A stretch of 35,777 nt of DNA from Geobacteraceae bacterium (GTDB lineage Bacteria > Desulfobacterota > Desulfuromonadia > Geobacterales > Geobacteraceae): positions 1 through 35,777 of the forward strand of contig JAMPXD010000013.1 in assembly GCA_023701365.1 (NCBI GenBank), given 5' to 3'. The position numbers were made by a program, and so were the translations under genes. Shown one piece after another: positions 1 through 7,076 of this stretch; positions within the stretch are counted from its first letter, which is position 1; every line of letters starts with the position of its first letter. The notes beneath the pieces were generated by a model, which was not told the DNA's origin, did not search any database, and saw nothing but the letters and a program-made list of their open reading frames with translations.

Positions 1-144
1 ACCGAAAGACCCCATCAATCGTTGGGCAACAGCACGCCAGTTCAGGTCTATCAGACGGCCAGCGGTGGCGGCGCAAGAATCGTGGATAAATTTGTAGAGC
101 GTAAAATCACGCTCAAAATCGGGGCAGCGCCGGCCAGCTGTTAG
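1..144 (+). CDS. IS3-family transposase (OrfB, integrase core), C-terminal end only
   Basis: Frame 1 is open from the first base to a TAG at 142-144 and encodes the last 47 residues of a transposase. The segment ERPHQSLGNSTPVQVY is the characteristic end of the DDE integrase domain (rve) in IS3-family OrfB proteins, where the last catalytic glutamate lies just upstream and an RPH-SLG-TP motif follows. It is followed by an ASGGGA stretch, also common in these proteins. The start, the DDE residues and OrfA lie outside the window, so activity cannot be judged. It is partial because of the window edge, not necessarily because of decay. Confidence 0.75.
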   Translation, partial: TERPHQSLGNSTPVQVYQTASGGGARIVDKFVERKITLKIGAAPASC

Positions 145-197
145 CAGACGGGCACCACCTTAAACTCGATGCATTATTGTCTTGACTAAGGGGTCCA
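1..197 (+). mobile_element. Right-hand remnant of an IS3-type insertion sequence
   Basis: The window opens inside a transposase reading frame that stops at 144. About 50 non-coding bases follow, then a likely element end around 191-197 (GGGGTCCA). The reverse complement of this end starts TGGACCCC, which fits the TG...CA termini of IS3-family elements. The left end lies outside the window, so neither the target duplication nor the exact boundary can be confirmed. The sequence immediately right of 197 reads as the interior of another gene, which supports an insertion boundary here. Confidence 0.6.
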
Positions 198-813
198 CTC
201 AACCGTCAAAGAAATTTATGCGCCTAGGGAGCAAAAGGTTTTTGAAGAAATAAGCAGCCGTATTCAATGCCAAGTCAGAATTGATGGTGAGTTAGAGAAA
301 ATTACCTTGAGAAAATTCAAGACAATAATCAGCCCACCAGATAATCTTAAACCAATACGAAACAAGGACTTATTTTGGGTCGAAGACAAGAAAATATTTT
401 TATTATCAAGCATTCCAGATTTAAGCTGTGAACAAGTATTTGAGATAGAAAAAGAAATACAGTTTTACACAGAATTAGCTCTGAAAAATCAGGCTGACTA
501 TTGCTTTGATGTTTGGCTTACAGCGGAACATGCTAAAAAACTTAAGAGTATTTGGTATAACGTTGATGGCAGCTTTCTAAAGATTGTAAACAAAATTCAA
601 TATTATGAAAAAACATCAGAAGAGAAATGGGCTAATTTGCGTTTTAGCAAACAGTATATGAAGTTTCTTAAATGGCAAATCGAAACCAATGAATGTCTAG
701 AGAGGATATTCGAGCTGAGCGGTGGTGATGAATACGAAAAACAGCTAAAAAGATTTTGTTCCTATTTCCCTAGGCCATATTGGCCTCCTTTAGATGAACA
801 AAATACTGCATAA
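198..813 (+). pseudogene. Unknown gene truncated at its 5' end by the IS3-type element
   Basis: The frame ending with TAA at 811-813 is open back to 190, across the presumed IS end at about 197, and upstream residues such as STVKEIYAPREQKVFEEI look like real protein. There is no ATG in the open part before 307. The first usable codon is a TTG at 307, with no convincing ribosome binding site. I therefore read this as the 3' part (about 205 residues) of a gene cut by the insertion, though a short protein of 168 residues from TTG 307 cannot be excluded. The product is charged and rich in aromatic residues (several W and Y), has no signal peptide or membrane helix, and belongs to no family I recognise. 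Codon use is strongly AT-rich compared with the genes right of 2100, suggesting foreign origin. Confidence 0.55.
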
Positions 814-820
814 CTACGAG

Positions 821-1389
821 TTAGATTCATAAAATGAAACTTCACGAAAACCGGGTTGCCAGCTTATGCACATTGAGAGGGCATGACTTGTTAATGAAAA
901 TTTTCCCCCTGACATGATCGACACTGACAAAGAAAATATGGCAAAGCTGGTCGCTTGTTTTCGCTCCGCAATTATAAAGAGCTACCCGGCAACGCTCCCC
1001 CTCATCACACTTCAAAATTTTCCCTTTGGAGCTTGTGGAGATGCGGCACTGCTGCTTGCCAAGTATCTTCAAGAGAATGAATACGGCGATTTTGACTATG
1101 TACTCGGAGAACGTGAAGGTTGTTCCCATGCGTGGCTTCAACAAGAGAGTCTCATAATTGACATAACCGCTGACCAATTCGAGGATCAAAAGGCTACTGT
1201 TATCGTTACGGAAGATCATTCGTGGCACTCCTTGTTTAACGGCGAAATTCAAAACATTGCAGACTTTGAAATCTATGACCCATATACAGTTTCAGAGTTG
1301 AGACGGGCATACAACGCGATCATGAGAGAAATCGAAATCTAACCAGGAAGAAGCAGCGGCCTAAAAACCGCCGCTGTTCTCCCGGCCCG
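821..1389 (+). mobile_element. Integron gene cassette (569 bp) with matching ends
   Basis: The left junction is G|TTAGAT (820-826) and the right junction is G|TTGGAC (1389-1395); both fit the integron core site GTTRRRY. A cassette recombines between the G and the first T, so its own 5' end (TTAGAT) should pair with the R'' box of its own attC. It does: the R'' box ATCTAAC (1337-1343) is the exact reverse complement of GTTAGAT. One ORF (914-1342) fills the cassette and its stop codon lies inside the attC, as is usual. No promoter is visible, also usual. No integrase gene is in the window, so this may be an isolated cassette or part of an integrase-less attC cluster. Confidence 0.7.
914..1342 (+). 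CDS. Cassette-encoded protein with a Cys/His/Asp motif set (unknown function)
   Basis: 142 residues from ATG 914. The ribosome binding site is weak; the frame is open back to 887 but offers no better start. I do not recognise a named family. Three conserved-looking patches occur in the order Cys, His, Asp: GACGDAALLLAKYL (about residues 38-51), SHAWL (about 75-79) and IIDITADQF (about 84-92). This order and spacing recalls the papain/transglutaminase-like fold, where Cys, His and Asp form the catalytic triad, so a small cysteine hydrolase or transferase is a fair guess but unproven. There is no signal peptide or membrane segment. The stop codon TAA (1340-1342) lies within the R'' box of the attC, the arrangement expected of a cassette gene. 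Confidence 0.65.
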   Translation: MIDTDKENMAKLVACFRSAIIKSYPATLPLITLQNFPFGACGDAALLLAKYLQENEYGDFDYVLGEREGCSHAWLQQESLIIDITADQFEDQKATVIVTEDHSWHSLFNGEIQNIADFEIYDPYTVSELRRAYNAIMREIEI

Positions 1390-1395
1390 TTGGAC
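1337..1395 (+). other. attC site (59-base element) of the integron cassette
   Basis: The boxes are R'' ATCTAAC (1337-1343) and R' GTTGGAC (1389-1395), which fit RYYYAAC and GTTRRRY. Inside, AGAA-G-CAGCGGC (1349-1360) pairs with GCCGCTGTTCT (1370-1380) over 11 base pairs if G1353 is left extrahelical. The R''-L'' spacer is 5 nt, the L'-R' spacer is 8 nt, and the loop is 9 nt. A single unpaired G in the L'' arm is the recognised signature that integron integrases use to choose the strand. Total length is exactly 59 nt. The same hairpin could be taken for a terminator, but it lacks a proper T-tract. Confidence 0.72.
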
Positions 1396-1440
1396 CAAGA
1401 CAAATAGACCCACAATATGCTCAGGATGAGGGAACAGAAG

Positions 1441-1734
1441 ATGAATGGAGCAGAATTTGTCGAAGAAGTTGAGAAAGTGGTCAAAATCTATGAGCGGGAA
1501 ATCGGCCACCATGCATCAAGAACCCGGCCGATGATTGACAGGCTTGGTGAGATAGAGGCTCTATCACGGCTCATGATTAGCGGCGACCTTCAACATGGCT
1601 TCAGAGTTTTGCGCGATCGTGGACTGCTTGATAAGACGTTTGAGGCTTTGGTTGTACGACACCGACATTTGTTCAAAACAGAGGTCGTGCAAGCGGCACA
1701 ATGGAGACTTGACCATCCTAATGATCTTCTATGA
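1441..1734 (+). CDS. Small hypothetical protein, possible second cassette ORF
   Basis: 97 residues from ATG 1441. I chose this start because GAGGGA at 1428-1433 lies 7 nt upstream; an in-frame ATG at 1417 has no such signal. The protein is predicted soluble and mostly helical, with a run resembling EALSRLMISGDLQ then FRVLRDRGLLDKTFEALV. I know no named family. It lies just right of the attC, so in an integron it would be the next cassette, starting at 1390. However, its own attC should contain an R'' box GTCCAAC, and only a one-mismatch version (GTCCAAA, 1795-1801) is visible. Its status as a cassette is therefore open. Confidence 0.5.
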   Translation: MNGAEFVEEVEKVVKIYEREIGHHASRTRPMIDRLGEIEALSRLMISGDLQHGFRVLRDRGLLDKTFEALVVRHRHLFKTEVVQAAQWRLDHPNDLL

Positions 1735-1752
1735 CTAAGAGGGTCGGGGCTG

Positions 1753-1808
1753 GGGTCGGACCAAGTTAATCATCTGAAATATCATGGCTAATTGGTCCAA
1801 ATTGACCC
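1753..1808. repeat. Imperfect inverted repeat upstream of the RAYT fragment
   Basis: GGGTC-GGACCAA (1753-1764) is mirrored by TTGGTCC (1792-1798) and GACCC (1804-1808), with 5 extra bases in the right arm. The loop is AT-rich. It lies 50 nt upstream of a REP-associated transposase start, where REP-like palindromes are expected, but the sequence matches no REP class I know. It could equally be a folded leader or terminator of the preceding ORF; there is no T-tract. Confidence 0.4.
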
Positions 1809-1830
1809 TATTTATGGCCTTAGAGCCACG

Positions 1831-1846
1831 TTTTTACCGGTAAAAA
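1831..1846. repeat. Perfect 16-bp palindrome before the RAYT fragment
   Basis: TTTTTACCGGTAAAAA is a perfect palindrome ending 13 nt before the ATG of the transposase fragment. Its position suits an operator or part of a REP-like unit. No copy is seen elsewhere in the window. Confidence 0.4.
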
Positions 1847-1859
1847 TGGACTTCTAAGA

Positions 1860-2048
1860 ATGGCGAGAGCAAACCGACATCATATTCCGGGGCAGGTGTG
1901 GCACATTACCCACCGTTGCCACAAAAAGGAATTTCTCCTGAAATTCGCCAGAGACAGGCGGCGCTGGCTTTCCTGGCTCTTTGGCAGACATAAAAGGTCT
2001 ACAGATCACAGAATATATGGATTCGCACTTAATATCTGTGATCTGTAG
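1860..2048 (+). pseudogene. REP-associated tyrosine transposase (RAYT), N-terminal fragment
   Basis: The first 45 or so residues (MARANRHHIPGQ, then VWHITHRCHKKEFLLKF and RDRRRWLSWLF) are the well-known start of TnpA_REP / Y1_Tnp-type transposases related to IS200/IS605. These single-strand DNA transposases carry an HUH motif and a catalytic tyrosine later in the chain. Both are absent: the similarity ends at about 1995, exactly where an 18-bp inverted repeat begins, and the frame stops at 2048. This is a decayed copy, with an intact family member expected to be roughly three times longer. It probably has no activity. Confidence 0.7.
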
Positions 2049-2052
2049 ACCT
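1995..2052. repeat. 18-bp perfect inverted repeat (58-nt hairpin)
   Basis: AGGTCTACAGATCACAGA (1995-2012) is perfectly repeated in inverse orientation at 2035-2052, separated by 22 AT-rich bases. It marks the point where the transposase fragment loses similarity to its family. It may be a REP/MITE-like element that replaced the rest of the gene. The right arm is not followed by a T-run, so a terminator is unlikely. Confidence 0.6.
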
Positions 2053-2108
2053 GACCTTAGTATCCCTTGTGGTTGTATCAGTCTTTCCAGTGAATAAGGA
2101 GCATCCCG

Positions 2109-2639
2109 TTGCTTCACCACCGACCCTACCGACACCTGCAAAAAGTTTCCGGCCCGGCTTCCCTCGCCGCGCTCGCTCTGATGTCGTTTCCCTCCATCGC
2201 TGCGGCGAACCCTATCGTGCGCCGGGGCGATGCGGCGGCCTCCGGGGCCTTCATCGCCGCGGCGCTGGCGTTCGAGGTTGGAGTGACCATGCTGGTGTTG
2301 CGACGCTATCGGCTGCGGCTGGTGCGGTTGGCCGCAGCCTGCTTCGGCGTCAATCTAATCTCCTTCGCGCTATTCTTCACCTTCATTCTCCCGTCGTTCC
2401 TCAAGCTGGAACTCCCGTTCCCGCTGGGCTTCGTGCTCCCTGAACTGTTCGTGGTCGCGCTGGAAGGGACGATCCTCTTCGTGCTGACCAATCTCGCCCC
2501 CTTCCGCCGGGAAGAGAGCCGGGCGGTGGATATCCTCCCGGCACTTGGGGCGGCGACGGTAGGAAACGTTTCGTCCGTGGTTTTCGGGGTGGTCCTGGTG
2601 GGGCCATTCCTCCACCTCCTCGTAATACTGAAGCCATAG
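2109..2639 (+). CDS. Hypothetical integral membrane protein
   Basis: 176 residues starting at TTG 2109. The unusual start is well supported by AAGGAG (2096-2101) exactly 7 nt upstream. A short N-terminal hydrophobic stretch resembles a signal peptide (LAALALMSFPSIAAANP). Three or four further hydrophobic segments follow, roughly residues 46-64, 75-98, 100-125 and 148-172. No conserved domain is recognised. It ends 24 nt before the next gene and is probably co-transcribed with it. GC content and codon use match the core genes, so the accessory segment ends just before it. Confidence 0.65.
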   Translation: MLHHRPYRHLQKVSGPASLAALALMSFPSIAAANPIVRRGDAAASGAFIAAALAFEVGVTMLVLRRYRLRLVRLAAACFGVNLISFALFFTFILPSFLKLELPFPLGFVLPELFVVALEGTILFVLTNLAPFRREESRAVDILPALGAATVGNVSSVVFGVVLVGPFLHLLVILKP

Positions 2640-2663
2640 CGCTTCAGAGCGAAAGGCACAACG

Positions 2664-4901
2664 ATGGCTGATGTCGTGATCACCTGTCCCTACTGCCAGT
2701 TTTCGAAAAGCGCACCTCAACTGCGGTTGCCGCAGCACGATGTGGCGGTGACCTGCCCGAAGTGCCGCCAGAGGTTTCAACTGGCGGCGGTGATACGGAT
2801 CGAGCCTGTTGCCCCGGCGGCGCCGGCGGTGGACCAACCTTCTCCCGCCAAACGTACCGCAGCAGCGTCCCAGCCCCGTTCCAAGGCGATCCTGCTGCTG
2901 TTCGTACTCCTCATCGTCCTGTTGGTATGGGTACGGCTCTGGGCGGACGGAAAGAAGCAGTCCGTGCCTTTCCCCAACTTCCTGGCCGCTTCTGCCAACG
3001 GGGTGGCAGTTTCGTGGGGAACCGATATCTACCTGCTGGATCACGCCGGAAAGATGCTGGAGAAGCACCCCCTGCCGCCTGAGCTGACGCTGACGCAGCT
3101 GAAGTTCGTGGGGGACGAGCTGTGGCTGGGGGATCACACGACCAAGGCGATCCGGCGATTGAGGGACGGGAAGCTGGAGACGGTGGTGGACGGGGCCGGC
3201 CGGTTCCGCGGTGCGTTCAAGTTCGCCGCCGACCTGCAGACGGGGCAGATCTTCGTCACCGACTCCTCCAACCACCAAGTCCACGTCTTCGGCACCGACG
3301 GCCGGCACCTCAGTACCTTCGGCACGCAGGGAAAGGGGGCGGGACAGCTGATGTTCCCCAACTCCATCGCCTTCGACGCCAACGGCGACCTGCTCATCGC
3401 CAACACCAACGCCAATAGGCTCGACATCTTCGCCCGCGACGGGCGTTTCCTGCGGACGTTCGCCCACGTGGCACCCATCGGGGCGTACATGTTCCCGACG
3501 TTGTTTGCTCAGGGGAACGACCGGATCGTCCTCTTCCAGACCGTGGACCTGCGGCACGCCAAGGCGCTGGTGTACGACGGCGGTGGCCGCTTGGTGGGCG
3601 AGCTGCCGGTTCCCGAACCGCTGACGGCGGCGGGGGACGTGGCGGTGTGCGAGGGGAAAATCCTGCTGACCGACAATGCCACCCGCAGGGTCTACCGCTT
3701 CGCCGCCGACACGCTCGCCGCGGAGGGGACCTTCAGCCCCGAGCTCGACGCCTACCGGGCAGTGGCGGCGGGGGTGGAGGCGCAGTACGGCCGCATTTCA
3801 ACCTGGTCTCTGGTGATGCTGCTGCTGGCTTGCGCACCGGTGGTCTACCTTTACCTCCGCATGCGCCGGCAAGAGCAGCGGCAGGTGCAGGCGGTGGCAA
3901 GCCTCACCGGCATCGTCCCGGCTGCAGCGATATGGGGGGCAGAGACGAACCGCCAAAAGCTGGTCCTGGCAGTTGCGGTGCTGGTGCCAATCCAGCTTAT
4001 CGGCCTGTACGCGACGACGGCCCTGCGCAAGCAGCCGTTAGCGGCACTGCTGGCGCTGGCGGCGATGTGGGGGCTGCTGGTGATCTTCCTGCGCCTGTTC
4101 ATGTCGAGCGGCTACGGCAACTCCGCACGCAAGGCTAACGTCGAGAAGATGGCCGCGGCCGCTGGCGTGAAGCTGCCGGAGATCCTGTTACCGGGGGAAA
4201 CGGTACAGGGGGCGGCGGCATTCCAGCGCACCGCCTACCTCAAGCACGCCGCGCTGCTGCTCCTCACGAGCCGGCGGCTGCTCCTGGCCGATTTCTCGTC
4301 AATGCGCCCGATCGCCTGGCACCAGCTGGGATACGGCGACATCGCCGGCAGCTCGCTGGAGCCGGTGAAGATGCCGTTGAACAACAGCTCCTTCGTTCGG
4401 ATGATGAGGGCCGAACTGTTCGCGCTGACCCTGGCGCTGCAGCCGGCGGCTTCGGACAAGCCGCTGCAGCTGGTGGGCTACGACCTCACGGTGCTCAAGC
4501 AGATCCGCCAGCACATCAAGGAGCGACGCCAGGCAGCCGAGAGCCTCGGCCATGCGCAGCTCTGCGGCACCTGCTACCGCCCGATGAAGTCGGACGGCTG
4601 CCCGGCCTGCCGGAAGGAGCCGGCCCGCGGCTGGAAGCCGCAGTATCTGTCGCTCCTCTACCCGGGGTTCGGCCAGTTCTACAATCGGGAGATCGGCAAG
4701 GGGACCGTCCTCGCCGCCTTCTTCACCATCGATGTCCTCTTCCTCACCCGACCGTTCATTACCCTGGTGAACCGGTCCGCGGAGGTTACGCCCATCGATG
4801 CCGGGTACATCGCAAAGATGGCGATCATGACGCTGGCACTCTACGTAATCAGTTACATCGATGCGGCACATGTTGGACGTAAGGGGCGGTACAAAGCCTA
4901 G
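2664..4901 (+). CDS. Membrane-anchored zinc-ribbon / NHL-propeller / TM2-like protein
   Basis: 745 residues. An N-terminal zinc ribbon has cysteines at 8, 11, 31 and 34 (MJ0042-type pattern CPYC...CPKC), followed by a Pro/Ala linker and a membrane helix at about 75-93. Residues 95-365 form NHL-type repeats (for example IFVTDSSNHQVHVF and DLLIANTNANRLDIF), which normally fold as a beta-propeller and by topology should lie outside the cytoplasm. Three more helices follow (about 380-475), then a soluble PH/GRAM-like stretch (about 495-620), a second four-cysteine knuckle (CGTC...CPAC), and a TM2-like tail (LLYPGFGQFYNREIGKG). The role is unknown; the architecture suggests a scaffold or sensor linking cytoplasm and periplasm. 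It shares its N-terminal ribbon type with the genes at 7756 and 10404. Confidence 0.8.
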   Translation: MADVVITCPYCQFSKSAPQLRLPQHDVAVTCPKCRQRFQLAAVIRIEPVAPAAPAVDQPSPAKRTAAASQPRSKAILLLFVLLIVLLVWVRLWADGKKQSVPFPNFLAASANGVAVSWGTDIYLLDHAGKMLEKHPLPPELTLTQLKFVGDELWLGDHTTKAIRRLRDGKLETVVDGAGRFRGAFKFAADLQTGQIFVTDSSNHQVHVFGTDGRHLSTFGTQGKGAGQLMFPNSIAFDANGDLLIANTNANRLDIFARDGRFLRTFAHVAPIGAYMFPTLFAQGNDRIVLFQTVDLRHAKALVYDGGGRLVGELPVPEPLTAAGDVAVCEGKILLTDNATRRVYRFAADTLAAEGTFSPELDAYRAVAAGVEAQYGRISTWSLVMLLLACAPVVYLYLRMRRQEQRQVQAVASLTGIVPAAAIWGAETNRQKLVLAVAVLVPIQLIGLYATTALRKQPLAALLALAAMWGLLVIFLRLFMSSGYGNSARKANVEKMAAAAGVKLPEILLPGETVQGAAAFQRTAYLKHAALLLLTSRRLLLADFSSMRPIAWHQLGYGDIAGSSLEPVKMPLNNSSFVRMMRAELFALTLALQPAASDKPLQLVGYDLTVLKQIRQHIKERRQAAESLGHAQLCGTCYRPMKSDGCPACRKEPARGWKPQYLSLLYPGFGQFYNREIGKGTVLAAFFTIDVLFLTRPFITLVNRSAEVTPIDAGYIAKMAIMTLALYVISYIDAAHVGRKGRYKA

Positions 4902-5341
4902 GGTTACAGGCTCCAGGGGACGGAAACCGACTGCCTTGCATGGGCCCTCATGTCGAACCACCGATGAAGCGCAGAAGCGATCTTGTGGGGAGAGCGAAAT
5001 TTCAACAAGTTAGGTGCCTTAGAATGAACAAGCAAGGACCGTCCCGATGGCACTGATGGCAAGAGCCATACCCGTTCGGCAAAGGGAACTAGAAGGCTAA
5101 GGGGACGTAGTTGATTAGTTGATTAGTAAAAAACAAACAGGAGCAAGTCAACAAATCGACTACGTCCCCCTGAAGTCCCCTGTGAAGTCCCCTGGGGGAA
5201 CGTGCTTGGACGGCTACAAATTGGAGACGACGAGGACGTTGGTCAGTAATGGTAAGTGATTAATCATTCAAAGAAAGATCAGGGGCAGTTGTCCATCTAT
5301 ATTCAAGCCGCGCTCACACAACTGAAAAACAGGAGTTACCC
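4902..5341. other. Gene-free stretch (440 bp) with a hairpin element
   Basis: I see no credible coding frame on either strand. The stretch contains a 69-nt hairpin (5101-5169), then two near-direct copies of TGAAGTCCCCTG (around 5171-5194), and ordinary sequence leading to the ribosome binding site of the small gene at 5342. No clear sigma70 promoter or intrinsic terminator was found. Confidence 0.4.
5101..5169. repeat. Hairpin repeat with GGGGACGTAGT arms
   Basis: GGGGACGTAGT (5101-5111) and ACTACGTCCCC (5159-5169) are perfect inverted repeats flanking an AT-rich centre with two copies of TTGATTAG. Elements with this look accompany IS200/RAYT-type transposases in Geobacter-like genomes (from memory, not checked). 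It is probably a non-autonomous repeat. Confidence 0.55.
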
Positions 5342-5596
5342 GTGGATCGATTCTCCTCCATTTTCAAGTACACCTACATCTCCGGCCTGGTTGCGTACTA
5401 CCTTTACCTGAAGCACGGCTGCGGCCAGACATGAAGCAGGGCAACCCTCTCACAGGTTCTGTGGGTTGGATCGTTCATCGGGCTGATTTTCGACAATACC
5501 AGAGCCACCACCATCATCTTCTGGGGGCTCATATCCGTCATCTCGCTCGCGTTGACGTGGTTCCTGCACTCCGATTCCAGTGCCCGGAGAAGCTAG
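5342..5596 (+). pseudogene. Small membrane-protein gene with an in-frame TGA
   Basis: GTG 5342 has a strong ribosome binding site (AGGAG, 5331-5335, 6 nt upstream). Thirty codons are read (VDRFSSIFKYTYISGLVAYY, then LYLKHGCGQT) before TGA at 5432-5434. The same frame then stays open for 53 more codons and encodes a clear hydrophobic helix pair (VLWVGSFIGLIF, then TTIIFWGLISVISLALTWFL), ending at TAG 5594-5596. The simplest reading is a nonsense mutation, for example from TGG (Trp), in an 84-codon two- or three-helix membrane protein. Selenocysteine read-through is a remote alternative. No family recognised. Confidence 0.5.
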
Positions 5597-5655
5597 GGTC
5601 CTCCGCTTAACTGCAGATCGGTTCCCATGATAAGAGGTTCGTCTTCGGAGAAATC

Positions 5656-7026
5656 ATGAAAAAATATGCGTTCCTAATCATTGTCGCCCTTTTCGCCGGC
5701 GGGTGCGCCACCACCCTCGACCAGCGATATCACGCCATGAAGGAAGATCCGGAGAAGGCGCTCAGGTACCTGAACCGGCGGCTTCTGTTCAATCCATTCT
5801 TCACGGACGCGAAGCTTGAGCGCGGCTACCTGCACTTTGCGGCAAAGCGTTACCGGGAGGCCATCCGAGACTTCAAGGCGGTTGCCGCCGCCAAAGCGGA
5901 GTGCAGCCGGTGCGTAGTACCGATGAATGTGATGATCGGGTCGTCGCTTATGGAGCTCGGTGAGTTTGATGCCGCGCGGGGGACCTTCGAGAACGTAAGG
6001 AAGCTTGCTCCGGAAGAGGCACGCGGAGCGGCGGGACTTGGACTGGTTTACCTGCGCGAAGGGAAAAATGCGGAGGCGGTTGCCGCGTTTACCGAAGCGA
6101 TCCGGCTCGATCCGAAGGAGTATAGCTACTACGGGAACCGCTCCCTCGCCTTCACCGGTGCCGGCGACCGCGAAAACGCACTTCGCGATCTTTCACAAGC
6201 ACTGGAACTGAATCCCGGCTACAAGGAAGGGCTTCTCAACCGCGGCCTTGCACTCATGGATGAGGGACGGATGGAAGAGGCAGAAACCGATCTTTCACGG
6301 GCGCTGGAGCTTTCACCCGGGATGAAGGAGGCATGGAACACCCGCGGCTTCCTCTATCATCAGACCGGGAAGCTCGACGAGGCGATGCACGACTACAATC
6401 GTGCCCTTTCCCTCGACCCGGCCATGCCGAGGGCGCTGGGAAACCGGGCGACCCTGCTGATGCAGAAAGGGATGTATCAGGAGGCCGTAGATGCATACAA
6501 AAAAGTTATCGATCTGGTTCCTACCGACCCGTTTTTGCACATGAATCTGGCGGCCTGCCTCTTCGCTCTCCGGGATCTGGATGGTTCTCTTGCCGAGCTC
6601 AGTCGCGCCGAACAGCTGGGGATGCATGAGCCGGCTCTCTACTACAACCGTGGCACGGCCCTCAGGATGCTCGGCAAATCGGGTGAAGCAGTGGCCGATT
6701 TCGACCGCGCTCTCCAACTGCATCCCGACTGGCCGGAAGCATACGATGAACGTGGTACCGCTTACCTGCAGATGTGCGAGATGGAGAAAGCTGCAGCCGA
6801 TTTCGGAAAGGCGACAGAACTGGCACCCGATCGGACGGAGCCCTTCTTTCTGCTGGCCATGGCGCTGGAGCTCGGAGGGAAGGCGCCGGAAGCAATTACC
6901 GCGTATGAACGGTACCTTGGCCTGCAAATCCCGCCGGACCAGTTGTCACACGTCGAGGAGGCTCGGGCATCGGTCGCGAAACTCCGTGAAGGAGGAGGGG
7001 CGCCCGTGAAAGGGTGCGGCAAGTGA
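5656..7026 (+). CDS. TPR-repeat lipoprotein
   Basis: 456 residues. A lipoprotein signal peptide ends in the lipobox FAGGC, with the lipidated cysteine at 17, so the protein should be membrane-attached and periplasm-facing. From about residue 30 to 430 it is made almost wholly of tetratricopeptide repeats (10-11 copies), recognisable by phrases such as YYGNRSLAFTGAGDRENALR and ALELNPGYKEGLLNRGLAL with the usual W/G/Y/A spacing. TPR solenoids bind other proteins, often in envelope assembly or secretion; the partner is not evident. The start is supported by GGAGA just upstream. It ends 50 bp before the likely start of the next gene and is probably co-transcribed. Confidence 0.85.
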   Translation: MKKYAFLIIVALFAGGCATTLDQRYHAMKEDPEKALRYLNRRLLFNPFFTDAKLERGYLHFAAKRYREAIRDFKAVAAAKAECSRCVVPMNVMIGSSLMELGEFDAARGTFENVRKLAPEEARGAAGLGLVYLREGKNAEAVAAFTEAIRLDPKEYSYYGNRSLAFTGAGDRENALRDLSQALELNPGYKEGLLNRGLALMDEGRMEEAETDLSRALELSPGMKEAWNTRGFLYHQTGKLDEAMHDYNRALSLDPAMPRALGNRATLLMQKGMYQEAVDAYKKVIDLVPTDPFLHMNLAACLFALRDLDGSLAELSRAEQLGMHEPALYYNRGTALRMLGKSGEAVADFDRALQLHPDWPEAYDERGTAYLQMCEMEKAAADFGKATELAPDRTEPFFLLAMALELGGKAPEAITAYERYLGLQIPPDQLSHVEEARASVAKLREGGGAPVKGCGK

Positions 7027-7076
7027 GACTTCAGCGAACCTACACCCGGTTCTTCCTAAGGGGAACCAATCACACG

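Noticed and set aside
842..1252. A 136-codon minus-strand frame across the integron cassette
   Set aside because: It spans the cassette's left region without a start signal, while the plus-strand ORF ends inside the attC as cassette genes do.
1354..1376. Intrinsic terminator after the cassette gene
   Set aside because: The hairpin has no T-tract and is better explained as the L''/L' stem of the attC.
1735..1859. A second attC after the ORF at 1441-1734
   Set aside because: The required R'' box GTCCAAC occurs only with a mismatch (GTCCAAA) and no GTTRRRY core with paired L boxes follows.
2370..3557. A 395-codon minus-strand open frame opposite the NHL protein
   Set aside because: Biased composition and no family; the plus-strand gene has recognisable zinc ribbon and NHL motifs.
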